From NCBI GenBank assembly GCA_002452265.1, contig DKEW01000030.1, forward strand, positions 11,800 to 31,328: a stretch of 19,529 nt of DNA. The letters are read 5' to 3'. The notes under the pieces were generated by a model, which saw nothing but the letters and a program-made list of their open reading frames with translations, ran no database searches and was not told where the DNA came from. Positions 1 to 7,970 of this stretch are shown here, piece by piece; within the stretch, counting starts at the first letter, position 1; every line of letters begins with the position of its first letter. The stretch is from Pelobacter sp. UBA6812. Its GTDB lineage: Bacteria > Desulfobacterota > Desulfuromonadia > Desulfuromonadales > Syntrophotaleaceae. The position numbers were made by a program, and so were the translations under genes.

Positions 1-510
1 GGCGGCGGCAGCACGGCCACCGGTTGGCTTAGCGCGGCCACCGGCTTGGCCAGCACGGCCACCGGCGAGAACAGCGAGGCTAGCGGCGACTACAGCACGG
101 CCAGCGGTTCCAACAGCGAGGCTAGCGGCAACAGAAGCACGGCCAGCGGCTACCACGCCACAGCCGATAACGTCAACGCTACGGCCACCGGCTCCTTCAG
201 CACTGCCCATGACAACGGCACAGCCACCGGCAACTACAGCACTGCTGTCTCCAACGGCACGGCCACCGGTGCGAGGAGCGAGGCCACCGGCAACAAAAGC
301 ACGGCCACCGGCTTCTATAGCACAGCCAGCGGCTTCAGCAGCACGGCCACAGGCGCCTACAGCACGGCCACCGCCACGGGCGCCACGGCCACGGGCTTGG
401 ATAGCGAGGCCAGCGGCATTTTCAGTACGGCCACCGGCTCTTCCAGCATAGCCACCGGTGATTACAGCATCGCCAGCGGCTACTTCAGCATTGCCAGCGG
501 CGTCGATAGT
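1..510 (+). repeat. 21-bp (7-residue) tandem repeats of the adhesin head
   Basis: Near-identical units of the form ggc-n-n-agc-acg-gcc-acc/agc encode GxxSTAT or GxxSEAS. Around 184-280 the 7-residue unit alternates with 6-residue units (GSFSTAH, DNGTAT, GNYSTAV, SNGTAT). The DNA repeat is clean enough to permit copy-number change by slippage or recombination without a frameshift in the 21-bp units. Confidence 0.8.
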
Positions 511-2058
511 GTCGCCATCGGCACGAGCGCTACAGCCGGTTACACGGGAGCCATCGCCATCGGCAGCGGGGCGACCATCACCGCTCCGACCAGCGGCGGC
601 TCCACCACCGGCGCCATCGCCATCGGCAACAACGCGCGCGCCAATGCCGATCCTTCCGTTGCCCTCGGCAACAACGCCGACGCCACCGGCGCGGAATCGG
701 TGGCGGTGGGAGACTCCGCCGTCGCCACCGGCGATACCTCGACGGCGATCGGCTATCAGGCCTCCGCCACCGGCGCGAATTCGGTGGCCGTTGGTGCCGG
801 CAGCAGTGACGGCGGTCTGAGTAACGTCTTCTCGGTCGGCTCGGCCAGTCAGACACGTACAATTACCAACGTCACCGCCGGAGAGATAAGCGCAACTTCG
901 ACCGATGCCGTGAACGGCAGCCAGCTTTACGCCGCACAGCAGGATATCGCTGCGCTGCAAGCTGCGACCACCGGCTCCGGTACGGCCATCAGCGACCTGC
1001 AGACGCAGCAGGCGACGAATACGGCGAACATAGCAACCAACACAACGAACATCGCAACCAACACGGCAGATATCGCTGCGCTGCAAACTACCGCCTTCAG
1101 CCAGAGCACTGCCATTAGCGATCTGCAGATACAGCAGACGACGAACACGACGAACATAGCAACCAACACGACGAACATAGCAACCAACACGGCAAACATT
1201 GCTACCAATATGACGAACATAGGAATCAACACGACAAGCATAGCGACCAATACGGCGAACATTGCAACCAACACGACGAACATCGCGACCAACACGGCGA
1301 ACATCGCGACCAACACGGCGAACATAGCAACCAATACGGCCGGTGTTCAGGCGAATTCAATACAGATTCAGGCACTTATCAATGGCGAAGCGGGAGTGTG
1401 CACGATTATCAATGGCGCAATGCAGTGTGCTGCGGGTGCTTCAGCAACCGGCGACGGCGCAATGGCTCTCGGTAATGGTGCGACTGCCGATGGCGACGGC
1501 ACCATGGCCTATGGGGCAGGTGCCAGCGCCCAATATGAAGGTTCTATTGCTATCGGTACCGGGGCGCAGGCCAATGCCGACCCCACAACCGCAGTTGGTT
1601 ACTACGCCATCGCCAACGGCAACAACAGCGTGGCACTCGGTGCCAATAGCACTGCGAACGGCGAAAATTCGGTGGCACTGGGGCAGGGCTCGGTTGCCAA
1701 TTATGATAATACCGTGAGTATCGGCAATGCCTCGACCGGCCTTGTACGCCGGATAACCAACGTGGCACCGGGTGTTGATGGAACCGACGCCGTTAATATG
1801 AATCAACTTCATGGCGAGGTTGACAAGCTGCGGAAGAGTATCGCTCAAACAGGCGCCATTGCTGCGGCGACAAGCCAGATTGTTTTACCCCCGGGCTGCC
1901 TTAACGGGTTAGGGATTGGCATCGGCAGCCAGAGTGGCGAGAGTGCCGTAGCTGTGGGGTTCGTCGGGATGCCTCTAAAAAATATGGCTGTCCGGCTTAC
2001 GGCAGGCACGTCTGGAAGCACGTCCAGTGTCGGTGGTGGTTTGTCCTTCGGCTGGTAA
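1..2058 (+). CDS. YadA-like trimeric autotransporter adhesin, 3' part (5' end outside the window)
   Basis: This is a surface adhesin that would trimerise and be anchored in the outer membrane. The frame is open from base 1 with no convincing start; a TTG at 46 lies inside the repeats, so the gene is truncated by the window edge. Domains, counted from base 46: a low-complexity head of 7-residue GxxSxAT/S units (about residues 1-165); YadA-head repeats with SVALG/AIAIG motifs (170-260); a neck (ITNVTAGEISATSTDAVNGS, ~275-295); a coiled-coil stalk rich in IATNT heptads (~305-445); a second head (SVALGANS, ~463-563); a second neck (RRITNVAPGVDGTDAVN); and a C-terminal YadA anchor ending LSFGW*. 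Ending in an aromatic residue fits an outer-membrane beta-barrel. The head-neck-stalk-head-neck-anchor order is typical of the family. The ligand cannot be told from sequence. No gene partner is visible in the window. Confidence 0.93.
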   Translation, partial: GGGSTATGWLSAATGLASTATGENSEASGDYSTASGSNSEASGNRSTASGYHATADNVNATATGSFSTAHDNGTATGNYSTAVSNGTATGARSEATGNKSTATGFYSTASGFSSTATGAYSTATATGATATGLDSEASGIFSTATGSSSIATGDYSIASGYFSIASGVDSVAIGTSATAGYTGAIAIGSGATITAPTSGGSTTGAIAIGNNARANADPSVALGNNADATGAESVAVGDSAVATGDTSTAIGYQASATGANSVAVGAGSSDGGLSNVFSVGSASQTRTITNVTAGEISATSTDAVNGSQLYAAQQDIAALQAATTGSGTAISDLQTQQATNTANIATNTTNIATNTADIAALQTTAFSQSTAISDLQIQQTTNTTNIATNTTNIATNTANIATNMTNIGINTTSIATNTANIATNTTNIATNTANIATNTANIATNTAGVQANSIQIQALINGEAGVCTIINGAMQCAAGASATGDGAMALGNGATADGDGTMAYGAGASAQYEGSIAIGTGAQANADPTTAVGYYAIANGNNSVALGANSTANGENSVALGQGSVANYDNTVSIGNASTGLVRRITNVAPGVDGTDAVNMNQLHGEVDKLRKSIAQTGAIAAATSQIVLPPGCLNGLGIGIGSQSGESAVAVGFVGMPLKNMAVRLTAGTSGSTSSVGGGLSFGW
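1141..1350 (+). repeat. Ten 21-bp tandem repeats encoding stalk heptads (TNTxNIA)
   Basis: Ten consecutive 7-residue units, mostly TNTTNIA or TNTANIA, are encoded by nearly identical 21-bp units. A shorter run of the same kind lies at about 1018-1075. Each heptad carries the I-x-x-N-T pattern known from trimeric autotransporter stalks as an N@d layer, in which core asparagines bind an anion. Copy number would set stalk length. Confidence 0.85.
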
Positions 2059-2169
2059 CAATTGACTTACGTATGCGGCCTTTCCTAAACAAGCTGTCCA
2101 TATTGAGCAGGTTTGAGAAAATGGAGGGATTTCAGAGAGGATAGGTCCTTGAGCCGAGATAAGATAAAA

Positions 2170-2202
2170 AAACCGCGATATTTCAATGAAATATCGCGGT
2201 TT
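2170..2202 (-). terminator. Intrinsic terminator of tRNA-Leu, possibly bidirectional
   Basis: A perfect 15-bp stem (2170-2184 with 2188-2202) has a 3-nt loop. On the minus strand it is followed by a run of seven T, placing a textbook terminator just after the tRNA-Leu 3' end. On the plus strand the tail is TTTAGTTT, so it may also stop adhesin transcripts arriving from 2058. Confidence 0.88.
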
Positions 2203-2213
2203 AGTTTGTAACT

Positions 2214-2299
2214 TGGTACCGAAGGCCGGAATCGAACCGGCACGGCTAGAAGCCATCGGTTTTTGAGACCGACGTGTCTACCAATTCCACCACTTCGGC
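2214..2299 (-). tRNA. tRNA-Leu(CAA)
   Basis: Read on the minus strand, this 86-nt gene starts GCCGAAG and ends CTTCGGT-A-CCA, so the acceptor stem pairs (with one G-U) and CCA is encoded. The anticodon stem TCGGT/ACCGA closes the loop CTCAAAA, which gives anticodon CAA (reads UUG, Leu). A long variable arm (class II) and the T-arm GGTTCGAATCC are present. It has its own promoter (2312-2340) and terminator (2170-2202). Confidence 0.95.
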
Positions 2300-2311
2300 A
2301 AAGTGGAGTGA

Positions 2312-2340
2312 ATTATAGTGATATCATCGCGCTTGGTCAA
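2312..2340 (-). promoter_or_regulatory. Sigma70-type promoter of tRNA-Leu
   Basis: On the minus strand TTGACC (2335-2340), a 17-nt spacer and a perfect TATAAT (2312-2317) lie in the short gap between the pabC stop and the tRNA. The -10 box ends 12 nt before the mature tRNA 5' end, so the tRNA does not need pabC read-through. Confidence 0.85.
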
Positions 2341-2358
2341 GATGTTTTCGCAGGGTAT

Positions 2359-3201
2359 TTATTTTATCTGGTGGTTAATGCTTTCACGGATCTTTTGCAA
2401 CAGTTTAATCGCCAGTTTGCCCCGCTTTATATGGGTGGATTCGATCCTTGCGATTGGCATGATGTCGATGAGAGCGTTGGAGAGAAAGGCTTCATCGGCA
2501 AGGATGAGGTCGTTTTTGGAGATGGGGCGTTCTTCGGTGGCAAGACCGAGAGTCTTTGCAATCTGCAGAATATGCCGGCGCATAATGCCGGCCAGAACAA
2601 CTTCACCGGCCTCGGGAGTGATCAGGATATTGTCTTTGACGATGAACAGGTTGCTGGTTGCGCCTTCAAGAACATGGCCCTCGTCATTGCAGAACAGGGC
2701 TTCCCTGGCGCCCTTGGCCTGGGCAAAGCGGGCGGCATACAGGCAGTCGGCGTAATTGCCGCGTTTCATCTGTGGCAGGTGCGACAGCGGGTTGACGCGC
2801 CGGTTGGGAGCGAACACGCAGTCGGCTCCTGCCCGGATCTGGTTGTCATCCGGCTCGACGTAGGCTGAGGCCGTTATCAGCGTGCGGGCGTTTTCCTTCG
2901 GTGGAGATTGCAGGCCTTTGCAGCGGCCGCGGCTTAGCGTCAGGCGCATTCGGGCGACGGGCCATGGCAGTTGCTTGGCGGTTTGCTGCAGGGCTGTCCG
3001 GATGGCATCGCGGTCGCAGGGAAAATCGAGCAGCGCTGCGGACATCTGGATTCTGTCGAGGTGGGGCTCGGCCAGTAATATTGTATTATGGCGAACCTTG
3101 ATGGTTTCGAACAAGGTGTCGCCAAACAGTATGGCACCATCATCGACCGGTAGTCCGGCCTGGTCATCGGCTATAAAAGTACCGTCCAGATTGACGATCA
3201 C
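2359..3201 (-). CDS. pabC: Aminodeoxychorismate lyase-like aminotransferase class IV (PabC)
   Basis: This 280-aa protein is of the fold-type IV PLP family. Aminodeoxychorismate lyase splits 4-amino-4-deoxychorismate into pyruvate and p-aminobenzoate for folate synthesis. Visible hallmarks are the N-terminal GAILFGDTLFETIKV, the PLP lysine in QMKRGNYAD (about residue 145), the EGATSNLF motif (about 178) and the VLAGIMRR segment. Length matches the family. The start is GTG at 3201, inside the stop region of pabB (GTGA overlap), which implies translational coupling. Class IV enzymes also include branched-chain and D-amino-acid aminotransferases, and sequence alone separates them poorly. Coupling to a PabB-like gene is the main reason for this call. 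Confidence 0.85.
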   Translation of the reverse strand: MIVNLDGTFIADDQAGLPVDDGAILFGDTLFETIKVRHNTILLAEPHLDRIQMSAALLDFPCDRDAIRTALQQTAKQLPWPVARMRLTLSRGRCKGLQSPPKENARTLITASAYVEPDDNQIRAGADCVFAPNRRVNPLSHLPQMKRGNYADCLYAARFAQAKGAREALFCNDEGHVLEGATSNLFIVKDNILITPEAGEVVLAGIMRRHILQIAKTLGLATEERPISKNDLILADEAFLSNALIDIMPIARIESTHIKRGKLAIKLLQKIRESINHQIK

Positions 3202-4565
3202 GGCTTGGTTTCAAGGGCTTGGCGCAGTGCTTGCCCCTTGTGAAGGCATTCCTGCCACTCGCGGGTCGGATCGGAGTCGGCAACAATGCCGGCACCGACC
3301 TGGTAGGTCAGTTCGTCGCCGAATTTCTGAAAGGTGCGGATCAGGATGTTAAAATCCATGTTGCCGGTCACGCTGACATAGCCGGCACTGCCGGTGTAAG
3401 TACCGCGTCCTACCGGTTCGAGTTCCTCAATGATTTCCATACAGCGTTTTTTGGGAACGCCAGTGATGGTTCCTCCGGGAAACATGGCCCGCAGCAGGGC
3501 AAATGGGCCAACGTCGTTGCGCAGGCGTCCCTGCACATTGGAAACTATATGGGTCACATGGGAGTAGTGCTCAAGAACCATCAGTTCATTGACTTCCACG
3601 CTGGAGGCCTGGCAGACCTTGCCCAGGTCATTGCGTTCCAGGTCGAGCAGCATGATGTGTTCGGCGCGTTCCTTGGGATTATCGAGCAACTCCCGCCCCA
3701 GGCGTTCATCCTCCGGAGTGCTGGCGCCTCTTGGCCGTGTTCCGGCGATGGGGCGGGTTTCGGCCAGCCCGTTTTGCAACTGCACCAGTCTCTCCGGTGA
3801 GGCGGAAATGATTTCCACATCAGGCGTGCGCAACAGGGCGGCAAAGGGGCTGGGGTTGATGCGTCGCAGGCGTTGATAGAGGTCTTCTGCGGAAAGCGTG
3901 CAGCGCGTGTCAAAGCGCACCGACAGGTTGGCCTGGTAGATGTCGCCGCTGGCGATATAGTCTTTGGTGCGGGTTACCCGCTCTTCAAAAGACTGCTGTT
4001 GCATCAATGGCTGCGGGCTTGCGATCTCGTCGTTGTTCGGTTCCGATAGAGGTTCAATCAGTACCTGGCGAATCGACTTTTCCCACTGAGCAAGATTGTC
4101 CCTCGGGTTAAGGGAGGCGATGGTGAGTATGTGACGTTGATGGTCATAGATGGCGGTAAGGTCGATCCAGTCCAGCCACAGCGCCGGAATTTTGCGGTCA
4201 CGCAGCGCAATGTGGGGGAGGTTTTCAATGCAGGCAGCCAGGTCGTAGGCGAGATAGCCAAAAAAACCACCGGCAAAGGGTAGCTGAAACGTATTCGATG
4301 AGAGTCGGCGACTGGCCAGGATGCTATCGAGCACATCGAACGGATCGCCAGGTAAAGGCGTCTCGTTGGTGCCCTCAATGCGCATCAATCCTCTTGCGTC
4401 GAGACGATAGGACTCCTGACGGCGCAGCGGTACGATGCTGTATCGTCCTATATGGGAGGTTGGTTGAGGGCTTTCCAGGAAACCTGGTCCCATGGGATAG
4501 AGCCGCTGATAAACGACCAACGGGTCGAAATGTTCCAGGGGGAAACTGTGCAGGAAACAGATCAT
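3198..4565 (-). CDS. pabB: Aminodeoxychorismate synthase component I (PabB), chorismate-binding
   Basis: This 455-aa protein is of the anthranilate synthase component I/PabB family, which aminates chorismate using ammonia from a glutaminase partner. An N-terminal domain (FLESPQ region, about 20-130) is followed by the chorismate-binding domain with SASPERL, RPIAGTRPRG (about 268-277), NPKERAEHIMLLDLERND, FPGGTITGVPK, GNMDFNILIRT and GAGIVADSDP. The start is ATG at 4565; no clear Shine-Dalgarno precedes it. It overlaps pabC. The position that is lysine in E. coli PabB (PIKGT) is alanine here (PIAGT), as in TrpE, so anthranilate synthase activity cannot be excluded. The pabC overlap favours PabB. 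No pabA/trpG glutaminase is in the window. Confidence 0.85.
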   Translation of the reverse strand: MICFLHSFPLEHFDPLVVYQRLYPMGPGFLESPQPTSHIGRYSIVPLRRQESYRLDARGLMRIEGTNETPLPGDPFDVLDSILASRRLSSNTFQLPFAGGFFGYLAYDLAACIENLPHIALRDRKIPALWLDWIDLTAIYDHQRHILTIASLNPRDNLAQWEKSIRQVLIEPLSEPNNDEIASPQPLMQQQSFEERVTRTKDYIASGDIYQANLSVRFDTRCTLSAEDLYQRLRRINPSPFAALLRTPDVEIISASPERLVQLQNGLAETRPIAGTRPRGASTPEDERLGRELLDNPKERAEHIMLLDLERNDLGKVCQASSVEVNELMVLEHYSHVTHIVSNVQGRLRNDVGPFALLRAMFPGGTITGVPKKRCMEIIEELEPVGRGTYTGSAGYVSVTGNMDFNILIRTFQKFGDELTYQVGAGIVADSDPTREWQECLHKGQALRQALETKP

Positions 4566-4604
4566 AGGTCGATTTCGGGATTCGGGGTTACGAGATGCCA
4601 GATT

Positions 4605-4650
4605 GTTTCCAGCCGGAAACTCCGGACGAAGACCTTGTGGTCTTCTTCGG
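4605..4650 (-). promoter_or_regulatory. Tandem hairpins in the pabB leader
   Basis: Two adjacent inverted repeats lie 40-85 nt upstream of pabB: GTTTCC-N4-GGAAAC (4605-4620), and a 12-bp stem with one bulged C and loop TTGT (4622-4634 with 4639-4650). Neither has a T-run on the minus strand, so they are not ordinary terminators. They could be leader structure or a transcript-processing site. Confidence 0.3.
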
Positions 4651-4752
4651 GGGAAAGGATTGCTTCCAGATGAAAACAGGATCGATAGGCTGCGGCGTCA
4701 AGGTAACTTTTGTTGGCCTGTCAGGCAAGAGAAAATCGTGAGATTGACGCAT

Positions 4753-5418
4753 TCAATCGATGAGTTTCCTTTGTTTGGCCGCCATGACTGCTTCCAGTCG
4801 GCTTTTCACATCCAGCTTTTTAAAGATGTTTTTGATGTGGGTTTTGACGGTTTCGGTACTGATGAACAGCGCATTGCTGATTTCCTTGTTACCTTGCCCC
4901 CTGGCGAGGCAGTCGAGGATCTGTTTTTCCCTCCGGGTAAGGAAGTCATCGGTCTCCTCTTCGTCGTCCGGGTCTGAAGCTGTGGCCGACTGATCCCACT
5001 CGATGGCCAGGTCCATGAGGTAGGGAGACATGGGGTGTTCATTGTTGGCAAACGCCCGGATAAGGTCTGCCAATTCGCTAATATCGATGCTTTTGAGGAC
5101 ATAGCCGTTGGCACCGGCCTGCATCGCTTCCTCGATATAGTGTTTATCGCTGTAGGAGGAAAGAATCAGCAAAGTCATATCGGGGTACTGCTTGCGCAAC
5201 ATGCGTACCGCGGCTATGCCGGAAAGACCAGGCATGTCAACATCGATGAGGGCTACGTCGGGTGGGTTTTGTTTAATCTTTTCCACAGCCTTGAACCCGT
5301 CATTGGCTTCGCCGATAAAATCGATGTCCGGATACTGGCTGAGACTCATACGCAGTCCGGTGCGCAAAAGAGGGTGGTCGTCGGCCAGGAAAACTTTGAA
5401 CGGTGGGGATTTCGACAT
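4753..5418 (-). CDS. NarL/FixJ-type response regulator with LuxR-type HTH
   Basis: This is the DNA-binding output of the two-component pair encoded with the kinase upstream. The receiver domain (residues 7-125) has the acidic pair DD13-14, phospho-acceptor Asp59 (ALIDVDMPG), the switch serine in LILSSYS and the lysine in YVLKSID. A DDEEETDD acidic linker leads to a GerE/LuxR HTH (LTRREKQILDCLARGQGNKE, VKTHIKNIFKKL) at about 155-215. I chose ATG 5418 because AGGAGGTC lies 4-5 nt upstream. The in-frame ATG at 5472 would add 18 residues without a Shine-Dalgarno and nearly touch the kinase stop. The kinase gene ends 55 bp upstream, so the two form an operon. Targets are unknown. Confidence 0.92.
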   Translation of the reverse strand: MSKSPPFKVFLADDHPLLRTGLRMSLSQYPDIDFIGEANDGFKAVEKIKQNPPDVALIDVDMPGLSGIAAVRMLRKQYPDMTLLILSSYSDKHYIEEAMQAGANGYVLKSIDISELADLIRAFANNEHPMSPYLMDLAIEWDQSATASDPDDEEETDDFLTRREKQILDCLARGQGNKEISNALFISTETVKTHIKNIFKKLDVKSRLEAVMAAKQRKLID

Positions 5419-5473
5419 GTTGACCTCCTGGCTGTTTACTGTGAAACGAAATGCTGGTTCGATAATATTCAAT

Positions 5474-7126
5474 TCAGGCTGCCGGTTGTGCTTCGGTGAC
5501 CGGCAAGGCCAGCACGATGCGCAGGCCGCCTTTGGTTGTTTCAGCCCAAATCTGTCCCTGATGACCCTCGGCTACCAGCTTACAGAAGTTCAGGCCGAGC
5601 CCCAAGCCCTTTTTGCCGGTGGGGTTTTTGTGGTTCGTCGTATAAAACTTATCGAACAGGGATCCCAGATCCTCAAGGGGGATATGATCGCCGCGGTTGT
5701 GAAATGAAACGAAAATATAATCCTGCTCAGGGTTCAATCTTGGGGTGTGCCCATGTCGATCAGCCCCGGACGGTGGCTGCTTGCGGGTTTCGATGGTGAC
5801 CAGATCCTCTTCATTGCTGAACTTGATAGCATTGTCCAGCAAGTTGGTGAAGGTGCGCATCAGGCGGATACGATCGCCGTAATAAGGTAATTCGGCGTCA
5901 AAGTCCGATTGGTAATCGATGTGGATTTGTCGATCCTGGCAGAAATAGTAAGCCTGGTTGACAACCTCTTGCAGCGCCTGGTGGATATCAAATCCATTGC
6001 GTCGTAGCACCAGCATGCCGTAATTATCCCGAAACACATCCAGGAAGTCCGAGACCATTCCCATCAGATCATGGTTTGTGTCGGCCGCCATTTTGAGAAT
6101 TTCGCTTTGTTCCTGATTCAAGGATCCTACCTGGCCGTCGAGCACCAGCTTGAGAGCCGATTTGATCGCCAGAATAGGATTGATCATGTCGTGAGTGAGC
6201 ATGCCGAAAAGATCACTCTTCATCTTTTCGATGTTCTTTTCTTCGGTCATGTCACGCATCACCGCAACAAATCCTCGCAATTCCCCCTTTTCATTTTCCA
6301 CTCGGGAAAAAGACGCATCGACCGAGGCCAGCTTTTTTTCGGTGAGCATCAAGCTCAGGCTGAGACGTTCAGAGGTGTTTTTGGTTTCACGTAATCTGTC
6401 AAGTTCCCTGAGAACCGGGGTTCGGTCGAGAAACAAGGACTCGATGGGCTGGCCGGTAAGCTCGGTGTCGGGACGATCCAGGGCGTTGAGTAATGCACGG
6501 TTCGGGTTTTCGATGTGGCCATGGGTGTCGGTAGCGATAATGTAGTCGGATACGCTGTTGATCAGTTGAAAAATGCGTTTACGTGAGACGCTTTTCAATC
6601 GTTTGTTATTGTTGGCCAGGTTCCCGATGGTGCTGGCGATGATTTCCAGCAGGGTGGCGAAGTCGTGGAGACGTTCGTAACTGATCTTGGGGATTCGGTA
6701 TAACGCCTCCATGTAGCCCGCCATATCCCTTATGCCGATGGCGCGGGCATGATGCACAGCCAGATCGCGGTCAATGACGTAATTCTCCGTTCGCACCTGG
6801 CCGCATATAATCACCGCCACCAGTTGTCCCTCGACAACAATGGGCGAAGCGCAATCCACCAGCCCCGAATTGAGACAGGAATAGATGGCGGGGCCATCTT
6901 TGCGCATGGCTTCCCTGGCTCCATACCGGGCGCTGGCCATGCACTTGTGCATACCTTCTTGCGTGCCGCGGCAAAAGTGAAGACAGAAATCGGAAAAATT
7001 GTACGGGCCGGCCAGAATGTTACCCTTGGGATCATAGATACAGCCACCCATGCGGGTTGCCTTGGTATAGGCCACCATAATTTTATCAAGGGTGCTTTTA
7101 TCAATCAGACTTAAAAGGTCGGCCAT
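5474..7126 (-). CDS. PocR-domain/PAS sensor histidine kinase
   Basis: This 550-aa kinase has no membrane segment, so it is probably cytosolic. Residues ~5-165 look like a PocR ligand-binding domain: DKIMVAYTKATRMGGCIYDP, then DFCLHFCR, MHKCMAS, IYSCLNSGLVDCASPIVVEG and AVIICGQV. PocR itself regulates propanediol use, so a small organic ligand is plausible, and the many conserved cysteines could bind a metal or sense redox state. A PAS domain follows (~185-300, ending VAVMRDMTEEKN), then a HisKA dimerisation domain with phospho-acceptor His in FGMLTHDMINP (~311) and a HATPase domain (NLLDNAIKFS; FDKFYTT; GKKGLGLGLNFCK). Start ATG 7126 has AGGA 5 nt upstream. It is the first gene of the operon with the response regulator at 4753-5418. 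Assigning the N-domain to PocR is from memory of the family pattern. Confidence 0.9.
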   Translation of the reverse strand: MADLLSLIDKSTLDKIMVAYTKATRMGGCIYDPKGNILAGPYNFSDFCLHFCRGTQEGMHKCMASARYGAREAMRKDGPAIYSCLNSGLVDCASPIVVEGQLVAVIICGQVRTENYVIDRDLAVHHARAIGIRDMAGYMEALYRIPKISYERLHDFATLLEIIASTIGNLANNNKRLKSVSRKRIFQLINSVSDYIIATDTHGHIENPNRALLNALDRPDTELTGQPIESLFLDRTPVLRELDRLRETKNTSERLSLSLMLTEKKLASVDASFSRVENEKGELRGFVAVMRDMTEEKNIEKMKSDLFGMLTHDMINPILAIKSALKLVLDGQVGSLNQEQSEILKMAADTNHDLMGMVSDFLDVFRDNYGMLVLRRNGFDIHQALQEVVNQAYYFCQDRQIHIDYQSDFDAELPYYGDRIRLMRTFTNLLDNAIKFSNEEDLVTIETRKQPPSGADRHGHTPRLNPEQDYIFVSFHNRGDHIPLEDLGSLFDKFYTTNHKNPTGKKGLGLGLNFCKLVAEGHQGQIWAETTKGGLRIVLALPVTEAQPAA

Positions 7127-7887
7127 GACATCCTGACTGCCGAATTTATGTGGAAGGCAGATAGTTTAACGTTGGTATCTGTATGCTTTTAATAGCTGTG
7201 TGGATAAAGTTAATATTGTTTGAATTATATTATGCCATTCCCTTTCCATCTTGAAAATGCACTGTATTGTCCCATACTTTGCTGATTGGATCAAAGCGCA
7301 AATTATGGCCGTTTGTGTATCGTTGAGGCTGCTTGCCTGATTTCTAGTATCGGATGAGATCGTGCAATTTTGTGAAAGCCACAGCTGAAATAGCAAGGGA
7401 TTATTGATTTTTTGCCCCTGAAAGCTATCCAATCTGCAAAAATCACCCCTTTTAGGGATAAAAAACCCCCGGCTTAGCGATAGTCTAACCGTAGTTTGTT
7501 GAGATATTGTCTCAAAACACAACCAAACCTCTGTGCCTTGATATGTATACAGTACTTTGGATAAATGTGCTGCTCAAAATATTCAAATATTATTGGAACT
7601 CGATGCTGTCCGTTGATACCGGGCTTGCGATTCTTCCTCCCCAAGAAAATGTTATCGGCGACGTGATCGCCCCTTTTTTCAACAACGCCGCAGGAATGTT
7701 TTCCCGGCGAGAATATACGGAACCCCCTAAATTATTTTCCCTGGCGGTCTGACAAGCAGCGACGGAGTTCTTCCTCCCTTGTGAGCTTTACCGACATCCG
7801 AACAACAGTAATAAGTACCGGTTCGGGTCTCCCTCCTCCTAAGCACCATCACGACTGTTTCTGTGTGTTAGGCCGCAATTTTTATTC
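7127..7887. other. Long intergenic region upstream of the kinase operon, no supported gene
   Basis: About 760 bp lie between the kinase start and the terminator at 7888. Open frames here (for example 7507-7752 plus, 7166-7522 minus) show no domain, no good ribosome site and no recognisable motif. Possible control elements for the minus-strand kinase operon are a TATAAT (7224-7229, minus strand, about 100 nt before the kinase start, no good -35) and an inverted repeat TTGAGA-N5-TCTCAA at 7499-7515. The phrase TTCTTCCTCCC occurs at both ends of a 150-bp interval (7630, 7770) without further similarity. Confidence 0.4.
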
Positions 7888-7925
7888 AAAAACGCCCCGC
7901 AGGGAATTCCCTGCGGGGCGTTTTT
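7888..7925 (-). terminator. Perfect 38-bp palindromic bidirectional terminator
   Basis: The arms 7888-7906 and 7907-7925 are exact complements centred on GAATTC, G+C-rich inside and with A5/T5 edges. On the plus strand seven T follow; on the minus strand five T are followed by an AT-rich stretch. It lies 46 bp beyond the stop of the DUF6172 gene (minus) and is its likely terminator. No clear plus-strand gene ends here. Confidence 0.88.
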
Positions 7926-7970
7926 TTGTCATAAGAACCCCCACATCCTTAAGATGGAGGTGATGTCAGA

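Noticed and set aside
927..1334. 135-aa minus-strand open frame opposite the adhesin stalk
   Set aside because: Its MVAMFAVL repeats are the mirror of the 21-bp stalk repeats in the plus strand; it is a shadow of the real gene.
2263..2868. Plus-strand open frames opposite pabC and pabB
   Set aside because: The minus-strand products carry complete family motifs, while the plus frames have no recognisable domain.
5419..5472. Upstream ATG of the response regulator (18 extra residues)
   Set aside because: A strong AGGAGGTC sits just before the ATG at 5418, and the extra residues are not part of a receiver domain.
7166..7522. 118-aa minus-strand open frame upstream of the kinase
   Set aside because: No ribosome site or motif, and it overlaps likely control sequence of the kinase operon.
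7507..7752. 81-aa plus-strand open frame in the long intergenic region
   Set aside because: No ribosome site, no recognisable motif and non-coding-like composition.
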